Source: Pseudomonas typographi
Lineage (GTDB): Bacteria > Pseudomonadota > Gammaproteobacteria > Pseudomonadales > Pseudomonadaceae
DNA: 61,936 bases
Direction: 5' to 3'
Assembly (NCBI RefSeq): GCF_014694385.1
Contig: NZ_JAAOCA010000033.1
Span: 1 to 61,936 of the forward strand
Positions 42,786-51,696 of this stretch are shown here, in pieces. The translations under genes were made by a program, and so were the position numbers. The first letter of the stretch is position 1. Each line of letters opens with the position of its first letter. A model generated the notes under the pieces. That model had not been told where the DNA came from and did no database searches. It saw nothing but the letters and a program-made list of their open reading frames with translations.

Positions 42786-42893
42786 GCCAATTCAGAGGGG
42801 GGGCACGGCCCGAGCTTGACGGCACGGATGTCCAAATTGCGGGAAAAGTCTATTATTGCGCGTCTTGCTCCCGCCCCCTAGTTTGAGTGAACG

Positions 42894-43370
42894 ATGAACA
42901 TCCCGAAAAAACGCCGTAACCGCTACGACCCTGCCAGCGACGAGTTTTGCAAAGAGGAATTCCCTTTTTACTGGCTGGCCCGGGTGCACGGGCGCTATAC
43001 ACAGTCGATGGAGCGTGTGCTGAAGAAGATCGACCTCGACATACCTCGCTGGCGAGTGCTGTGGATTCTCAAGGAAAACGGCGAATCGAGCATTTCAGAA
43101 ATTTCTACCCATGCCATCGCTAAGCTGTCGACCATCACCAAAATTGTCTACCGCATGAAAGACGACGGCCTGGTCGACACCGCCACCAGCACCGAAGATG
43201 GCCGCGTGACCCGGGTATGCATCACTGCCCATGGCCTTGCCAATATCGAGCGCATGCAGGGCGCCACCAGGGAGCTGTTCAAGCGCAGCTTCACCGGGCT
43301 GACCGAAGCGCAGATCCAACGATTGAGCCGGTTGCTCGAAACGGTCTTTCACAACCTTGAAGACTTCTGA
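42894..43370 (+). CDS. iacR: MarR-family regulator, probable IacR
   Basis: A 158-residue winged-helix repressor. It has FYWLARVHGRYTQSMERVLKK, DIPRWRVLWILKENGESSIS and the wing IVYRMKDDGLVDTATSTEDGRVTR, where the DxR motif is intact. IacR of known indole-acetate clusters is a MarR protein that releases DNA on binding indole-3-acetate. This one has its own promoter region and lies 7.3 kb from iacH across the ABC transporter operon, so assignment rests on family and locus only. Confidence 0.8.
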   Translation: MNIPKKRRNRYDPASDEFCKEEFPFYWLARVHGRYTQSMERVLKKIDLDIPRWRVLWILKENGESSISEISTHAIAKLSTITKIVYRMKDDGLVDTATSTEDGRVTRVCITAHGLANIERMQGATRELFKRSFTGLTEAQIQRLSRLLETVFHNLEDF

Positions 43371-43372
43371 CC

Positions 43373-43398
43373 CCCGGGCCGCGACCGAGCGGCCCGGG
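43373..43398. terminator. Strong hairpin after the MarR gene
   Basis: CCCGGGCCGC (43373-43382), loop GACCGA, GCGGCCCGGG (43389-43398): a perfect 10-bp GC stem two bases after the stop codon. There is no T-run, but it probably acts on both converging strands. Confidence 0.5.
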
Positions 43399-43417
43399 TG
43401 CTTGGCTGATCGCCACT

Positions 43418-43828
43418 TCAGCGAGCGCGCGTGCGCCTAGACAAGGCCAACATCAACAGAGCCAGCACCGCCACAAGGTTGCACGGGGTGTAGCACAGCC
43501 CGCAGTGGCCGAGGGTATCGACCAGGTAACGGCCGCGGGCGACCTTGTCTTCGGCCAGTGGCGTGATTGGTGGCGGTTCACCCTTGAGGAACAGCAGGTT
43601 CCAGCCCTTGATCAGCCAGCGCTGGTTGAACGCAAACGCCAGTTGCGTTCGTGCCACCGGTTCATCCACCGCGGATACGCCGTGCGTGAAGTAGGTGTGC
43701 AGCGCTTGGATATTGCTGCCGGGGAGCCCGCGGTAGGCGGTGTACGGCGTGGCCGGGTAGTGGTTGGCACCGTTGGCGCGGATACCATCACGCAAGGCCG
43801 CGGCAAACTGTTGAAAGCCGAGGATCGT
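43418..43828 (-). pseudogene. Cytochrome c subunit fragment with a lost heme ligand
   Basis: A 136-residue remnant starting at an upstream stop. It reads FQQFAAALRDGIRANGANHY, then LHTYFTHGVSAVDEPVARTQ and WLIKGWNLLFLKGEP, followed by YLVDTLGHCGLCYTPCN. This matches the region between the first and second hemes of three-heme dehydrogenase cytochromes (gluconate/alcohol type). The expected CxxCH has become CGLCY, with His replaced by Tyr. A membrane-anchor-like tail (AVLALLMLALSRRTRAR) follows. Both ends are abnormal; the fragment is not functional. Confidence 0.7.
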
Positions 43829-43856
43829 TCAGGAGTGCCTGCAACCTGGCATGTGG

Positions 43857-43990
43857 ATGGCCAGTGTAGCCCCGCGCCGCGGCATCAACGCCAACTTGGT
43901 TTGAAAGTGGATACCTCTTTATCGTGATCGCCAGGCCCCGGCGTTGCCCGCTTTTGTTCGAATGACACTGGCGCCAGAAACCCTGCCCGG
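43857..43990 (+). mobile_element. IS66-family TnpA (accessory protein) remnant
   Basis: It reads ASVAPRRGINANLV, a stop, then KWIPLYRDRQAPALPAFVRM, resembling the helix-turn-helix end and the ALPAFVPV segment of IS66 TnpA. A related scrap at 55640 begins the same way (ATGGCCAG). The rest of 43991-44192 shows no gene. It marks a module boundary. Confidence 0.5.
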
Positions 43991-44192
43991 TCTATAAAGC
44001 CCGTCAGCATCGAGGTCCCTTTCGGCCAGCAGAACCTCACGGTGAAGTGGCCATCCTCAAATCCTGATGGGGGCGCCCTTTTTATCCTTGGGCTTGCCAA
44101 GCGATCCGTATCGACGCCATTTGCCTTGCCACTGAGCCCATGGGAGTACGGACTGGGCTCGGGCATTTCTTCGAAGCAAAGGTCGGGGCGAG

Positions 44193-44954
44193 TCAGATCG
44201 AAATTCCGCCGTCGATCACCAGCACCTGCCCGGTGGTCATGGCAGCGCCAAAGCCCAGGTACAGGATCATCTCGGCCACGTCCGCAGGGGTTGCCCAACG
44301 TTTGAGCGGGGTGGAGGCCTCGGAGTTGGCACGATGCTGCTCGGTCCACTGGATCGACCAGCTACTGTCGACCGCCCCGGGGGCCACGCCATTGACCCGC
44401 ACCTCCGGCGCTAGGCCACGGGCGAGGTTCTTGGTGAGGTTGATAGCAGCGGCTTTCGAGGCGCTGTAGCAGATACTGCTGCTGACCGCGCTGAAACCCG
44501 CAATCGACACCGTGTTGACGATCGCGCCGCGGCTTTGCTTGAGCGCCGTGGCGGCGGCTTTCGAACAGCGGAACACGCTCATCAGGTTGACGTTGAGCAG
44601 CGTGGCCCATAGCTCCTCACTGATGCCCTCCAGGTCACCGACCGGCACTGGCTTGCTCAAGCCCGGGGTGCCCGCGTTATTGACCAACAGGTCCAGGCCA
44701 CCGAGGTCGGCGATGGCCTGCTCCACCATGGCCTGCGCGGCGGCGGCATCGGAAAGGTCGCCCGGCGCGCCGATCACACGGCCACCGTACTTGGCCAGGC
44801 TTTCCAGCGCCTGCTCGGCCCGGGCGTCGCCCGGCAGGTAATTGATGGCCACGTCGGCACCGGCTTCGGCGAGCATGCGCGCGGTTTCCAGGCCTATGCC
44901 GGAGGCGCCGCCAGTGACCAGCGCGCGGCGGTTTTTCAGTTCAAAGCGAATCAT
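44193..44954 (-). CDS. Short-chain dehydrogenase/reductase
   Basis: A 253-residue SDR with TGGASGIGLETARML, NNAGTPG, the catalytic Ser in TVSIAGFSAVSSS and YSASKAAAINL, ending GQVLVIDGGISI. It is a classical NAD(P)H-dependent oxidoreductase. It lies last in the minus-strand series downstream of two binding proteins (32 bases) and so is probably part of the catabolic operon running from the flavin reductase. The substrate is unknown. Confidence 0.9.
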   Translation of the reverse strand: MIRFELKNRRALVTGGASGIGLETARMLAEAGADVAINYLPGDARAEQALESLAKYGGRVIGAPGDLSDAAAAQAMVEQAIADLGGLDLLVNNAGTPGLSKPVPVGDLEGISEELWATLLNVNLMSVFRCSKAAATALKQSRGAIVNTVSIAGFSAVSSSICYSASKAAAINLTKNLARGLAPEVRVNGVAPGAVDSSWSIQWTEQHRANSEASTPLKRWATPADVAEMILYLGFGAAMTTGQVLVIDGGISI

Positions 44955-44986
44955 GGAAGTGTCCTATTACGCAGTAGGGGGGGGGG

Positions 44987-45817
44987 TTAGAAATCGACGC
45001 CGCTCACCCTCAGGCTCGGGAGTTCAGTGGCGCTGATGTACTGCTTGTAGAGTTCGCCGAAGCGGCCGGATGACACCTCGTTCCACACAAAGAGCTTCGC
45101 CCAACCAAGCATCTGCTGGTCGTCGCGACGCACAGCGATCGACACCAGGTCTGGCGGGAATGGCGCCTCACCAGCCAGTTCGAAGGTGGGAAACTGCCCA
45201 CTCTTGATCAGCGCAGCGGCCACTGCAGTGGCCTGCAGCACGGCGTCAACCTTGCCTTGCTGCAAGGCGAGGAAGGCTTCGGTGTCACTGGCATAGGCGG
45301 TGTACTGGGTTTTACTGTCGTTCCAGGCGGCGATGTCGCGCTTGAGCATCTGCTCGGTGGAGGTGCCTGTCACACCGCCCAGGGTGTGGCCCTTGAGCTC
45401 GGCATAGCTTTTGATGCCGCTGTCTTTACGGGTGATCACCGCCGTGGTGTAGTTCATGTATGGCTGGGTAAACGCCACCGAAAGGCCTCGGGCTACGGTG
45501 CTGGTGGTGGAGGCCACCAGCACATCGATGCGGTTGGACACCAACGCGGGGATGCGGTCGGCCGACGGGGTTTCGACGATCTCCGCCGTGGCGCCCAGAG
45601 CCTTGGCCATGTCTTTGCAATAGGCCACGTCAAAGCCCTCAGGCTGGTTGTCCGGGGTGCGGTAGCCGGAGGGCGGCGAGTCGAGCATCACCCCGCAGCG
45701 CAACTTTTTGGCCTGCACGATGCGGTCCAAGGTGGAATCAGCATGGGCCTGGGCGGCGAGAGACCCGGCCAGCACCAGCGTTAGTGGTAACAGCGGCTTG
45801 ATCGATGAAAACTGCAT
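44987..45817 (-). CDS. Amino-acid-type ABC periplasmic binding protein, copy 1
   Basis: A 276-residue family 3 binding protein. The signal peptide LPLTLVLAGSLAAQAHA precedes the mature STLDRIVQAKKLRCGVMLDS. ALVSNRIDVLVASTTSTVAR and ELKGHTLGGVTGTSTEQML are typical. It is closely related in sequence to the next gene, mostly identical in the first lobe (about residues 30-160), but differs in the lower part. The two would give one transporter two ligand specificities. It shares an operon with the ATPase and permeases at 46700-48743. Confidence 0.92.
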   Translation of the reverse strand: MQFSSIKPLLPLTLVLAGSLAAQAHADSTLDRIVQAKKLRCGVMLDSPPSGYRTPDNQPEGFDVAYCKDMAKALGATAEIVETPSADRIPALVSNRIDVLVASTTSTVARGLSVAFTQPYMNYTTAVITRKDSGIKSYAELKGHTLGGVTGTSTEQMLKRDIAAWNDSKTQYTAYASDTEAFLALQQGKVDAVLQATAVAAALIKSGQFPTFELAGEAPFPPDLVSIAVRRDDQQMLGWAKLFVWNEVSSGRFGELYKQYISATELPSLRVSGVDF

Positions 45818-45857
45818 GGCACGCTCCGTTGAAGTTGTAGATACAGGGATAGGCAGA

Positions 45858-46667
45858 TCAGTAGTCCACGCCGCCGATGCTCAGCGACGGCGCATCGCCC
45901 GGGGCGAAGTATTGGTTGTAGAGGGTCTTGTAACGGCCGGACGCCACCTGGTTCCATACGAACAGGCGCGTCCAGTTGAGGAACTCGGTATCGCCGCGTT
46001 TGACCGCGATGGCCAGCAGGTCTGGCGGCATCGGCGCCATGCCGGCCAGTTGCAAGTGTGGGAACTGCCCACTCCTGATCAATAGCGTGGAGACCGGCAC
46101 CGACAGCAGGATCGCGTCGACCTTGCCCTGCTCCAGCGCCACGTAGGAATCGTTGTCGTTGCCGTAACCCACGTAATGGGTGCTTGGCACCTTCCAACTG
46201 CCGATGGCCATTTTCAGGAATTGCTCGGTGGTGGTGCCGGTCACCCCACCTAGGGCGTGGCCCTTGAGGTCATCCCAGCCCCTTATGCCCGATCCCTCAC
46301 GGGTCAGCACGGCGATCGGCACGCTTAAGTAAGGTTGGCTGAAGGCAACCGACAACCCGCGCGCCGTGGAGTTGGTGGTTGAAGCCACCAGTACGTCGAT
46401 GCGGTTGGATACCAGCGCCGGGATGCGGTCCGGCGACGGGGTTTCGACGATTTCGGCGCGGGCACCCAACGCCTTGGCCAAGTCGTCGCAGTAGGCCACG
46501 TCATATCCAGCGGGCTGGTTGTCCGCGGTGCGATAGCCCGATGGCGGTGAATCGAGCATCACGCCGCAGCGCAGCACCTTGGCCTGCACCACGGTGTCGA
46601 GTGTAGAGGCGGCCCAGCTTTGCCCGGCGGCCAACGCCATGGCCATAACCAATACGGTTTTATTCAT
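45858..46667 (-). CDS. Amino-acid-type ABC periplasmic binding protein, copy 2
   Basis: A 269-residue paralogue of the gene that follows it on the minus strand. It has the signal peptide TVLVMAMALAAGQSWA, then STLDTVVQAKVLRCGVMLDS and GVTGTTTEQFLKMAIGSW. The shared CGVMLDSPPSGYR motif shows a tandem duplication. It is nearest to the ATPase gene (32 bases) and probably the ancestral partner of this importer. Binding-lobe differences between the two are in the C-terminal half. Confidence 0.92.
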   Translation of the reverse strand: MNKTVLVMAMALAAGQSWAASTLDTVVQAKVLRCGVMLDSPPSGYRTADNQPAGYDVAYCDDLAKALGARAEIVETPSPDRIPALVSNRIDVLVASTTNSTARGLSVAFSQPYLSVPIAVLTREGSGIRGWDDLKGHALGGVTGTTTEQFLKMAIGSWKVPSTHYVGYGNDNDSYVALEQGKVDAILLSVPVSTLLIRSGQFPHLQLAGMAPMPPDLLAIAVKRGDTEFLNWTRLFVWNQVASGRYKTLYNQYFAPGDAPSLSIGGVDY

Positions 46668-46699
46668 GGTCGAACCTTAAGCAATGAAAAAACGAATGT

Positions 46700-47425
46700 T
46701 CAGCAATGCTCACGCCGCAGAAACTTCTGCGTGTGCTCGCTGCGGGGTTGGCCTAGCACCTGGCTCACGGTGCCGATCTCGGCCACGGTGCCTTGGTGCA
46801 GGAAGGCGACGCGGTCGCTGGAGTTGCGTGCAAAGGTGATGTCGTGGGTAACCACCACCATGGTCATCCCCTCCTGGCGCAATAGGCGCATGGTGTCGAG
46901 CACCTCGCCGACCAGCTCAGGGTCCAGCGCGGAGGTCACCTCGTCGAACAACATGTAGGTAGGTTTCATGGCCAATGCCCGGGCGATGGCCAAGCGCTGC
47001 TGTTGCCCACCGGACAGGCGAGAAGGCAAGAGGTCGGCTTTTTCCGCCAGGCCCACGTGGGCTAGGTGATGCAGGGCTATCTCGTGCGCTTCGCGGCGGC
47101 TTTTGCCTTGCACCAGGCGTGGCGCCAGGGCCACGTTCTCCCAGGCCTTCAGGTGCGGGAAGGCGTTGAACTGCTGGAACACGATGCCCAGGCGCTGGCG
47201 CAGCATGTTCAGGTCCGTCGAGGCGGCATGCACCTCGATACCGTCGACCTTGATGCTGCCGCCCTGGATGGGCTCCAGGCCATTGATGCACTGCAGCAAG
47301 GTGGACTTGCCCGAACCACTGGCGCCGAGCAGGCACAGCAACTCGCCCTTGTTCACGTCCAGGTCGATGCCCTTGAGAATCTCGATGTTGCCGAAATGCT
47401 TGCGAACGCCACGAATATCGATCAC
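46700..47425 (-). CDS. Polar amino-acid-type ABC ATPase
   Basis: A 241-residue GlnQ-like ATPase with Walker A GASGSGKSTLLQCI, the Q-loop in VFQQFNAFPHLKAWENV, signature RLSGGQQQRLAIARAL and Walker B YMLFDEVTSALD. Its start overlaps the previous permease stop by four bases. It drives the importer formed by the two permeases upstream and the two binding proteins downstream. Confidence 0.95.
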   Translation of the reverse strand: MIDIRGVRKHFGNIEILKGIDLDVNKGELLCLLGASGSGKSTLLQCINGLEPIQGGSIKVDGIEVHAASTDLNMLRQRLGIVFQQFNAFPHLKAWENVALAPRLVQGKSRREAHEIALHHLAHVGLAEKADLLPSRLSGGQQQRLAIARALAMKPTYMLFDEVTSALDPELVGEVLDTMRLLRQEGMTMVVVTHDITFARNSSDRVAFLHQGTVAEIGTVSQVLGQPRSEHTQKFLRREHC

Positions 47426-48078
47426 AGCGCCATCCTCCTTTCCAGGCGCGCGCTGTAGCGCGATACCGGGTAACAGATCACAAAATAGAAAAGCCCCACG
47501 CCCAACAGCAGTAACAAGGCTTCATGGGTACGGGTGATGAGGATTTGGGTAGACTTCATGTACTCCACGTAGCCGACCACGCTGACCAGCGCGCTGTCCT
47601 TGGCCAGCCCCAACAGCAGCCCGACCCAGGCCGCGAAGCTGGTGCGCAGCGCCAGCGGCGCACTGATGTGGCAGAACTCCTGCAACCAATTGATGCCCAG
47701 CGAACGCGCCGCGCGGCGATAGGTGGGCGGCACGGCTTCCAGGCCCCCGCGCACCACTTCGCTGGTGACCACCGCCATGGACGAACTGAGCACCAGTACC
47801 GACAACCAGAAGGCATTGACGCCCAGCCCGGAGAGCGCCAGGAAGCTGTTGGCGAGGATCAACTGAATGATCATCGGCACACTGCGCACCACATCCACGT
47901 AGGGCGCGGTGAACCAACGCAGCCATACTGAGCCGAAGCGCATCCAGCCCAGCAGAATGCCGCCCAAGGTGCCTAGCAGTCCGGCCACTAGCGTTACCCA
48001 CAACGTGTGCCCGGCGCCCTGCAGTAGAAACCACAGATCACGCCAATGCAGGGACGGGTCCGAGAGAACGAATTGCAT
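47422..48078 (-). CDS. Polar amino-acid-type ABC permease (HisM/GlnP family), subunit 2
   Basis: A 218-residue permease with about five membrane segments. It has GAGHTLWVTLVAGLLGTLGG, VRSVPMIIQLILANSFLAL and the EAA-type loop RRAARSLGINWLQEFCHISAP. The ATG at 48078 is chosen; the longer frame to 48273 overlaps the upstream permease in another frame. It pairs with the permease at 48081. Confidence 0.92.
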   Translation of the reverse strand: MQFVLSDPSLHWRDLWFLLQGAGHTLWVTLVAGLLGTLGGILLGWMRFGSVWLRWFTAPYVDVVRSVPMIIQLILANSFLALSGLGVNAFWLSVLVLSSSMAVVTSEVVRGGLEAVPPTYRRAARSLGINWLQEFCHISAPLALRTSFAAWVGLLLGLAKDSALVSVVGYVEYMKSTQILITRTHEALLLLLGVGLFYFVICYPVSRYSARLERRMAL

Positions 48079-48080
48079 GA

Positions 48081-48743
48081 TCAGGTCCTCAACCAGCGCC
48101 AGAAAACCGCGCGCGCGCCAAACTCGATGAGCTTGGCGATCACGTAGTAGATCAAGGCGGTTATCAGGAAGAATTCGAAGCTGCGGAAGCTCACCGACTG
48201 GGCCGACTGCGCTGCGCCACTGAGCTCTTGCAGCCCCACCAGCATTCCCAGCGAGGTATTGAGCATGGCCCACACCGCCTGCGTGACGTAGCCAGGAAAC
48301 ACAATGCGCAACAGCTGTGGGAACACCACATGCAGGTAGCCCTGGCGCTGGTTCAGCCCCAGGGACCGTGCCGCCGCCAACTGCTGGCGAGCGATGCCCG
48401 CCAGCCCGCCGCGGAAGATCTCCGCCAGGTAACCGGTGTTGTTGAAGGTAAGTGCGATCAACACGGCCCAGTAGCTGCTGATCTGGATGCCCAGCGCGCC
48501 CAGGCCGAAGTACATCATGTAGATCTGGAACAGCGTTGGCGTGTTACGCGCTAGCTCCACCCACGCGGTGGCCAGGCGATACGCGCGCCCCTCGCCCTGC
48601 CGGCGGGCCACCGCCAGCGGCAGGCCGAACACAGTGCCCAGCAGCATCGACAGCGCTGCCAGTTGTACCGTGAGCCAGGCACCTGCAAGCAGCTCGGGGA
48701 TCGCATCCCAGACCAGAGACCAATAGAAGGTATAACCGAACAT
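48081..48743 (-). CDS. Polar amino-acid-type ABC permease, subunit 1
   Basis: A 220-residue permease with GAWLTVQLAALSMLLGTVFGL, the family motif ELARNTPTLFQIYMMYFGLG, and EAA loop AARSLGLNQRQGYLHVVFPQ. The ATG at 48743 has GGAG nine bases upstream. It is first of the transporter genes in this operon, 138 bases after the LLM monooxygenase gene. Confidence 0.93.
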   Translation of the reverse strand: MFGYTFYWSLVWDAIPELLAGAWLTVQLAALSMLLGTVFGLPLAVARRQGEGRAYRLATAWVELARNTPTLFQIYMMYFGLGALGIQISSYWAVLIALTFNNTGYLAEIFRGGLAGIARQQLAAARSLGLNQRQGYLHVVFPQLLRIVFPGYVTQAVWAMLNTSLGMLVGLQELSGAAQSAQSVSFRSFEFFLITALIYYVIAKLIEFGARAVFWRWLRT

Positions 48744-48880
48744 GGCGTGCCACTCCGATACAGCCGACCCTTGCGGGCCTTTCAGGCATGCGTGCACGCA
48801 TACCCATCAAGCGGCAGTCGAGACATGTGCTGCAAGGCACGGTACGCCCACGCTGTTTCGCGCGGTACGGGTCAAACCCA

Positions 48881-49945
48881 TCAGCGCTTGCCGATGTTTT
48901 CCAGCGGGCCCAGCTCACGCTCGACCAGTGGCAGCACTTCAGTGGTGAACCGCTCCAGTGAGCGGCGCGCGCGCGCCAGCGGCATGCAGCCAAACTGGAA
49001 GTTGCAGGCGAAGTGCGACGGGTCCAGGCGTTGAATGTTGTCGATCATCTTCGCGGCCACCTCTTCCACACTGCCGCAGACGATGTTGGCGGCGTACTGT
49101 TCAATACTCTGTTCGCCGTCCACGGCCTGGTCACGAATGAAGTTGCCATCCATGGGCAAGGTGTTATGACGCAAATGATGGGCCAGCCTGCCCACGTAGC
49201 GCGCACGCTCGCCTGCTTCTAGGGCTTCGCTGCGACTGTCGGTGACGTGCACGTACTGCATGATCGACAGCGGTTTGCTTTTCGGTGCCACGCTGACTTT
49301 TTCCCAGTTGGCGTTGAGGCCGTCGATCATCTTGTACAGCACCGGCGAGCCCAACGTGCTGGCTGCCAGGAACGGCACGGCATCGGTGTTCTTGAAGCGC
49401 TCCAGCAGCGCCGGCCCCGTGGAGGTGTAGTACACAGGTGGCAGCGGCTTCTGGATCGGGCTGACCGAGAAGGTGGTGCGTGGCACCTGGATGTGCTTGC
49501 CCTGAAACTCGACCACGCCTTGGGTCAACGCTTGCTCGATCACTTCCCAGTACTCCAGGAAAATCTCGACTTTGTCGTGGATGTCGACGCCGAAACGTTC
49601 GAACTCGAATGCCTGGTACCCTGTACCCAGGCCGATCACAGCGCGGCCCTGGGACTGCACGTCAAGCAAGGCGATCTCCTGCGCCACGCGTAGCGGATTG
49701 TACAGGGGCAGGACCAGCACGCCGGCCCCGAGCTTGATTTTCGAGGTCCACCCAGCGGCGTAACTGGCCATCATCAGCGGCGAAGGCGACGAGGAGTAGT
49801 TGCAGAAGTGGTGCTCGGCGAACCAAGCGATATCGAAATTAGCCTGCTCGGCGGCTTGCACCATTTCACGGGTATCGGCCATCACGCCGGCGGCACCCTG
49901 TGGATGGTCGCGCAAGGTCATCAGGCTGAAAATGCCAAACTTCAT
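48881..49945 (-). CDS. LLM-class FMN-dependent monooxygenase
   Basis: A 354-residue bacterial-luciferase-like TIM-barrel monooxygenase. It has the FAEHHFCNYSSSPSPL motif, KIKLGAGVLVLPLYNPLRVAQE and AVIGLGTGYQAFEFERFGVD. It uses reduced FMN from the adjacent flavin reductase and O2. LLM enzymes open rings or cleave C-N, C-S or amide bonds, as RutA and the alkanesulfonate enzyme do. In this locus, with amino-acid-type importers and a RidA protein, a nitrogen-containing substrate is likely. The start has a clear ATG and no upstream alternative. Confidence 0.93.
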   Translation of the reverse strand: MKFGIFSLMTLRDHPQGAAGVMADTREMVQAAEQANFDIAWFAEHHFCNYSSSPSPLMMASYAAGWTSKIKLGAGVLVLPLYNPLRVAQEIALLDVQSQGRAVIGLGTGYQAFEFERFGVDIHDKVEIFLEYWEVIEQALTQGVVEFQGKHIQVPRTTFSVSPIQKPLPPVYYTSTGPALLERFKNTDAVPFLAASTLGSPVLYKMIDGLNANWEKVSVAPKSKPLSIMQYVHVTDSRSEALEAGERARYVGRLAHHLRHNTLPMDGNFIRDQAVDGEQSIEQYAANIVCGSVEEVAAKMIDNIQRLDPSHFACNFQFGCMPLARARRSLERFTTEVLPLVERELGPLENIGKR

Positions 49946-50009
49946 GGATACGTGCTCCTAACGTGTAGCCTGGCGGGGCCAGGGCGAAGGCCGGTGGTCA
50001 CCGGCCATT

Positions 50010-50555
50010 TCAAAAAGACGCAGCCAAGGGCGCGGTGCCGGCGTAGCTGCCGTTCTGGTAAATCAGCGGCGCCACCGCCTCGGCGCAATGCACTTGGGTC
50101 ACAAGGCCGATCACAATCAGGTGGGTGCCGTAGGCGATGCTGTTGTCCAGTTCGCAAAACAGGTTGGCCTGGGCACCGACCAGGTAGGGCACACCGCCCT
50201 TGTCCAGCTCCCAGTGCCCTTCGCTGAAGCGCTCTGCGCCCTTCAAGCGGCCACCGAAATTGCTGGAAATACTGTGCTGCTCAGTGGTGAGCAGGTTCAC
50301 GCAAAAGCGCCGCGAACCGTTGAGGGCTGGCAGTACCGACGACGCGATGTTGATGCACACGATGATCGAGGCTGGCTCCACGCACAGCGAGGTGACCGCG
50401 GTAGCCGTCAGGCCGAACCACTGTTGTTCATCGGCACAAGTGATGACGCTGACCGCCGCTGCCAGGCGGCGCATGGCCTGCTTGAAGTTGTCTGGCAGTG
50501 CGGGGGAAATGGCGGGAAGGATCACGGTGAAAAGCCCACTATGGCGTGAAGACAT
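50010..50555 (-). CDS. Flavin reductase (HpaC/RutF type) partnering the LLM monooxygenase
   Basis: A 181-residue flavin reductase. It has FKQAMRRLAAAVSVITCADE, TATAVTSLCVEPASIIVCIN and GTHLIVIGLVTQVHCAEAV. The first 20 residues are extra compared with IacG in this window, and initiation at an internal start cannot be excluded. It leads the minus-strand operon, 64 bases before the monooxygenase gene, and is divergent from the GntR gene. Two motif copies lie in the shared promoter region. Confidence 0.9.
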   Translation of the reverse strand: MSSRHSGLFTVILPAISPALPDNFKQAMRRLAAAVSVITCADEQQWFGLTATAVTSLCVEPASIIVCINIASSVLPALNGSRRFCVNLLTTEQHSISSNFGGRLKGAERFSEGHWELDKGGVPYLVGAQANLFCELDNSIAYGTHLIVIGLVTQVHCAEAVAPLIYQNGSYAGTAPLAASF

Positions 50556-50569
50556 TTTTAAAATTGCAG

Positions 50570-50614
50570 ATTGTCAACAATCGGTCAAGCGGTGATCAGA
50601 AAATTGTTGATCAT
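50570..50614. promoter_or_regulatory. Two candidate GntR operator sites in the divergent promoter
   Basis: ATTGTTGACAAT reads on the minus strand at 50581-50570 and is itself a near-palindrome. ATTGTTGATCAT reads on the plus strand at 50603-50614. A third copy, ATTGTTGATAAT, lies upstream of the second transporter operon at 51697. The shared core ATTGTTGA places them as operators for the locus regulator. Confidence 0.6.
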
Positions 50615-50672
50615 CTGCAGCTGGCCTTACCCCGTGATAAACTCGGGGTACTCTTCAACGTGAGCCAGGACT

Positions 50673-51383
50673 ATGGTTTCCAGCAGCAAAAAAACGGCGA
50701 CGATGCTCGCACCAATGAGCAACATGGAAAGCGCGGAATACGCTGCGGCGCAGATCCGCGCCGCGATCATCGACGGCGGGTTCAAGCCCGGTGACCGGCT
50801 GATCGAGAAACAGCTCACGGACCAACTGAACATTTCTCGTCACCCGGTACGCGAGGCATTGCGCCTGCTCAGCCGCGAGGGATTGGTGGAGATACGGGTG
50901 AACCGCGGCGCGATCGTCGCAGAACTCAGCGTGGACATGATCCTGGAGGTCTACAGCCTGCGTTCGGCCCTGGGAAAATTGGCGCTCAAGGCGCTGCTGA
51001 GCCGTGAAGGCCAACTGACACCGGCGACCCTGAAACATCTGGAAAGCATGGCCAACAAAGCGCTCAAGCTGGCCCGCCAAGCTGACCAGGCCGCGTCCGT
51101 GGACAACGATCTGGCCTTCCAGCAGGCTATCGTCGAGGCCAGCGGCCAGGAGCGCTGCGAGCGCTATTTCGCCGAACTGAGCGCTGAAGTGCGCAGGTTC
51201 AACAATCTCTCGCGCATCGCCTACACCGACCGCGAAGGCGATGCGATCAATTACGTGCTGGCATTGTACGAGGCCATCAAGGCTCGCGACCTGCTGCGGG
51301 CCGAGCACATCTGGCAGGCGAAGTTTGATCGCGCGGTAGAGCGTTACCTGGCCCATGTCGGTTCGGGGTTGGCCCACGGGTGA
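50673..51383 (+). CDS. GntR-family regulator (FadR/FCD subfamily)
   Basis: A 236-residue regulator. The N-terminal winged helix reads RAAIIDGGFKPGDRLIEKQL, then ISRHPVREALRLLSREGLVE. The C-terminal FCD ligand domain contains LAFQQAIVEASGQERCERYF, where metal/ligand-binding residues lie. It sits between the divergent monooxygenase and importer operons and most likely controls both, through the ATTGTTGA motifs. Its own ligand would be the substrate or an intermediate. The first 17 residues are extra and an internal ATG may be used. Confidence 0.9.
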   Translation: MVSSSKKTATMLAPMSNMESAEYAAAQIRAAIIDGGFKPGDRLIEKQLTDQLNISRHPVREALRLLSREGLVEIRVNRGAIVAELSVDMILEVYSLRSALGKLALKALLSREGQLTPATLKHLESMANKALKLARQADQAASVDNDLAFQQAIVEASGQERCERYFAELSAEVRRFNNLSRIAYTDREGDAINYVLALYEAIKARDLLRAEHIWQAKFDRAVERYLAHVGSGLAHG

Positions 51384-51696
51384 TTCCTTGTGCCGCTGCC
51401 TGACGGCAGCGGCCATACCCTTTTGTAAAAAGCCAAATTATTTTATGCACCAATAACGTGCACTTGGCTACGAATACCTTGCAAGCCCGCCCTGCCTAAG
51501 GGCATGAATCACATGCTATTTGCCTTGGCCCTTTCTAGTGCGGCACCCCTGAAACCCGCATAAACATATTGATATTCAGTAGCTTAACTGCAATCTTGAA
51601 TCGAAGGCGCCGTCCCTCCTTTGCCTTACAGACCCCATAAGCACCTCCCGAAAAGCACCTCCCTGCGCCGGGGCACCCCCCATTGACACTCCACGG

